Shown here piece by piece: positions 19,542 to 20,722 of a stretch of 20,722 bases of DNA (within the stretch, counting starts at the first letter, position 1; each line of letters opens with the position of its first letter). Both the position numbers and the translations under genes were made by a program. The stretch is from Spirogloea muscicola. Taxonomy: Eukaryota; Streptophyta; Zygnematophyceae; Spirogloeales; Spirogloeaceae. The notes beneath the pieces were generated by a model that was given only the letters and a program-made list of their open reading frames with translations, did not search any database and had not been told where the DNA came from. The DNA lies in the NCBI GenBank assembly GCA_009602725.1, contig WELB01000030.1:506615-527336 (forward strand), given 5' to 3'.

Positions 19542-20722
19542 TCAGCTGCCGGCGCCTTCAGCCTGCAGCTTCTGCAGCTTCTCCTTGATGGCCGCAATCT
19601 TGGCGCTTGTGCTCGCCTTGGGTGCAGCGTTGGCGCCAGCCGCTGTACCGAGTAGCTTCTGGCCGACCTGCACGTCACCTCCCAAGCCCCGCATGGGCGC
19701 ATCCGTATTGTGCTCTACTGCACGCTCCTCCACAAACCGCACAACAGGCGGCCGGCCGAACACCAGGCACGCATTCATCACCCGCTTGGCGGCCTCTGCC
19801 TCCTGCACACACAAGCAGCCGCAGAGCCCGCTAGACTGAGGGGCGCACCACAGCAGCTCAATCATTAAACCCCGAGTCTGACAGCGCTTGGTGAGTGATT
19901 CTAAGCTTGAATGCAGGACGCTGAGCACAAGTGCAGGCAGAGAGCTCCTCGTAGCTGCAGTCGCACAGTCGGAGACTCTTGATTCAGCACTAGCTAAGAC
20001 TCGAGAGCTGTGACGAGTAGCAGGCGCAGGAACCCCAACAAAACCCCAGGGACCTCAAACCGAAGCTGTGCCAGCTCAGCTGCCGCAGCAGAGGGAACCA
20101 GCGAACGTCGGCTGGCAAACGGCCGCTACAGAACGGCGAGAGACACTGACCGCCGCATGTCATATGTAAGAGCTAGCGGCAGGAATGGGTGCCGGGCGCA
20201 CCTCCCGCTTGCTGAACTCGACGAACGCGTAGCCCCGCGGCTCGCCGCGCTTCGGGCCGGCGACGTGCCAGAGGTACTCCTCGCGCCGAATCTTGCCGAA
20301 CGGCGCAAACAGCTTGATGATGTGGTACCTGGAGGGCCGCCAGAGCGCTGCCGTCTCAAGACGAGAGCCTGTGACTCGGGCAGCCACGGTGGGCGCCTCG
20401 TGGCGGCAGCCGGCGAGGTGCGGCAGCTCGGCCACGACGCAAGGAGGTGCTCACTCCGAAGCTCGGTGGTCGAGGTTGCCCACGTACAGCTTGTTCTCCA
20501 CCGTCTCCTGGCACGGCGGCGGCTGCCGGTCCGGCTGCGCAGCCCGGGACGTGGGCCGGGCGACGGCCGTCAGCTGAGCCCGCCGCCGTGCGAGCTGCGG
20601 CGCAGCGGACGGCACGGCGACGGCAGCGGGCGGCGGCGCTCTCCCACCTTCCGATATGGGTGCGGCCGCTGCCGGCCGTGGCGATGGCCGGCAACGGCGG
20701 CGGCGCCGGCTTCCGTCAGCGG
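19542..20722 (-). CDS. RBM18-like RRM RNA-binding protein, 5' end at or beyond window edge
   Basis: Exons in transcript order: 20722-20455 (partial), 20328-20202, 19802-19542 (stop TGA 19544-19542), phases consistent. The single RRM has RNP2 in ENKLYVGNLDHRASEYHIIK and RNP1 in PKRGEPRGYAFVEFSKRE, closing with EAEAAKRVMNACLVFGRPPV and VRFVEE. The C-terminal helix STSAKIAAIKEKLQKLQAEG matches the SAKI-AI-KL helix that marks probable RNA-binding protein 18 homologues, including plant ones. The linker is Gly/Ala-rich. The 5' exon is very GC-rich and encodes Ala/Pro/Arg before the RRM. No in-frame ATG exists up to 20722, so the start lies outside or in an unrecognised upstream exon. The molecular role of RBM18 is poorly defined; RNA binding in nucleus or cytoplasm is family-level inference. 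The rightmost part of the first exon may be leader rather than coding. Confidence 0.88.

Noticed and set aside
1-20722. CRISPR arrays, prokaryotic operons, prophage or insertion sequences
   Set aside because: There are no spaced identical repeats, no transposase or integrase motifs, and all recognised genes are intron-containing eukaryotic ones.

Overview
This is a nuclear, intron-rich eukaryotic sequence. The proteins point to the green lineage, most likely a green alga, and a trebouxiophyte-like chlorophyte would fit. The evidence is a plant-type transaldolase with a plastid-transit-like leader, a plant-like LAG1/TLC ceramide synthase, and an RBM18-type RNA-binding protein whose RRM and C-terminal helix resemble plant versions. 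Nearly all introns are GT-AG and many acceptors end in GCAG. Several 5' exons are very GC-rich, while later exons and introns are close to 50% GC. No gene is a single uninterrupted ORF, so I built the models by matching splice sites, intron phase and protein family. The species assignment is inference.

Layout. (1) 1-886 is GC-rich and then mixed sequence with no confident gene; it may hold a promoter or first exons. (2) 887-7433 (+) is one gene of about 13 exons for a protein of about 1,430 residues. It has short N-terminal DSPI repeats, a very long coiled coil and a Ser/Pro-rich tail. A one-base frame break lies near 3543. (3) 7434-8124 separates it from a convergent gene and carries a repeated short motif. 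(4) 8125-9714 (-) encodes the TLC domain of a ceramide synthase, with its 5' part missing. (5) 9721-10492 (+) holds four exons of a Cys-rich conserved protein, truncated at both ends. It meets the ceramide synthase exon at one CTGCAG palindrome and ends at the only N in the window, so I suspect a rearrangement or assembly join. (6) 10622-12672 (+) is an F-box protein gene with a helical N-terminal extension; one intron carries a perfect 41-bp tandem duplication. (7) 12673-14729 is intergenic, with two hairpins and a 74-bp-period tandem repeat just upstream of the next gene. (8) 14730-18208 (+) is a complete 12-exon transaldolase gene of 464 codons. (9) 18209-19541 is intergenic. (10) 19542-20722 (-) is an RBM18-like RRM gene running off the right edge.

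The genes do not form a pathway. They are ordinary neighbours in a eukaryotic genome: cytoskeletal or scaffold-like, sphingolipid synthesis, ubiquitin-ligase adaptor, plastid pentose-phosphate metabolism and RNA binding. The points most worth following are the opposite-strand truncation at 9715-9720, the uncharacterised repeat/coiled-coil protein, the Cys-rich family fragment and the structured DNA at 14233-14630.
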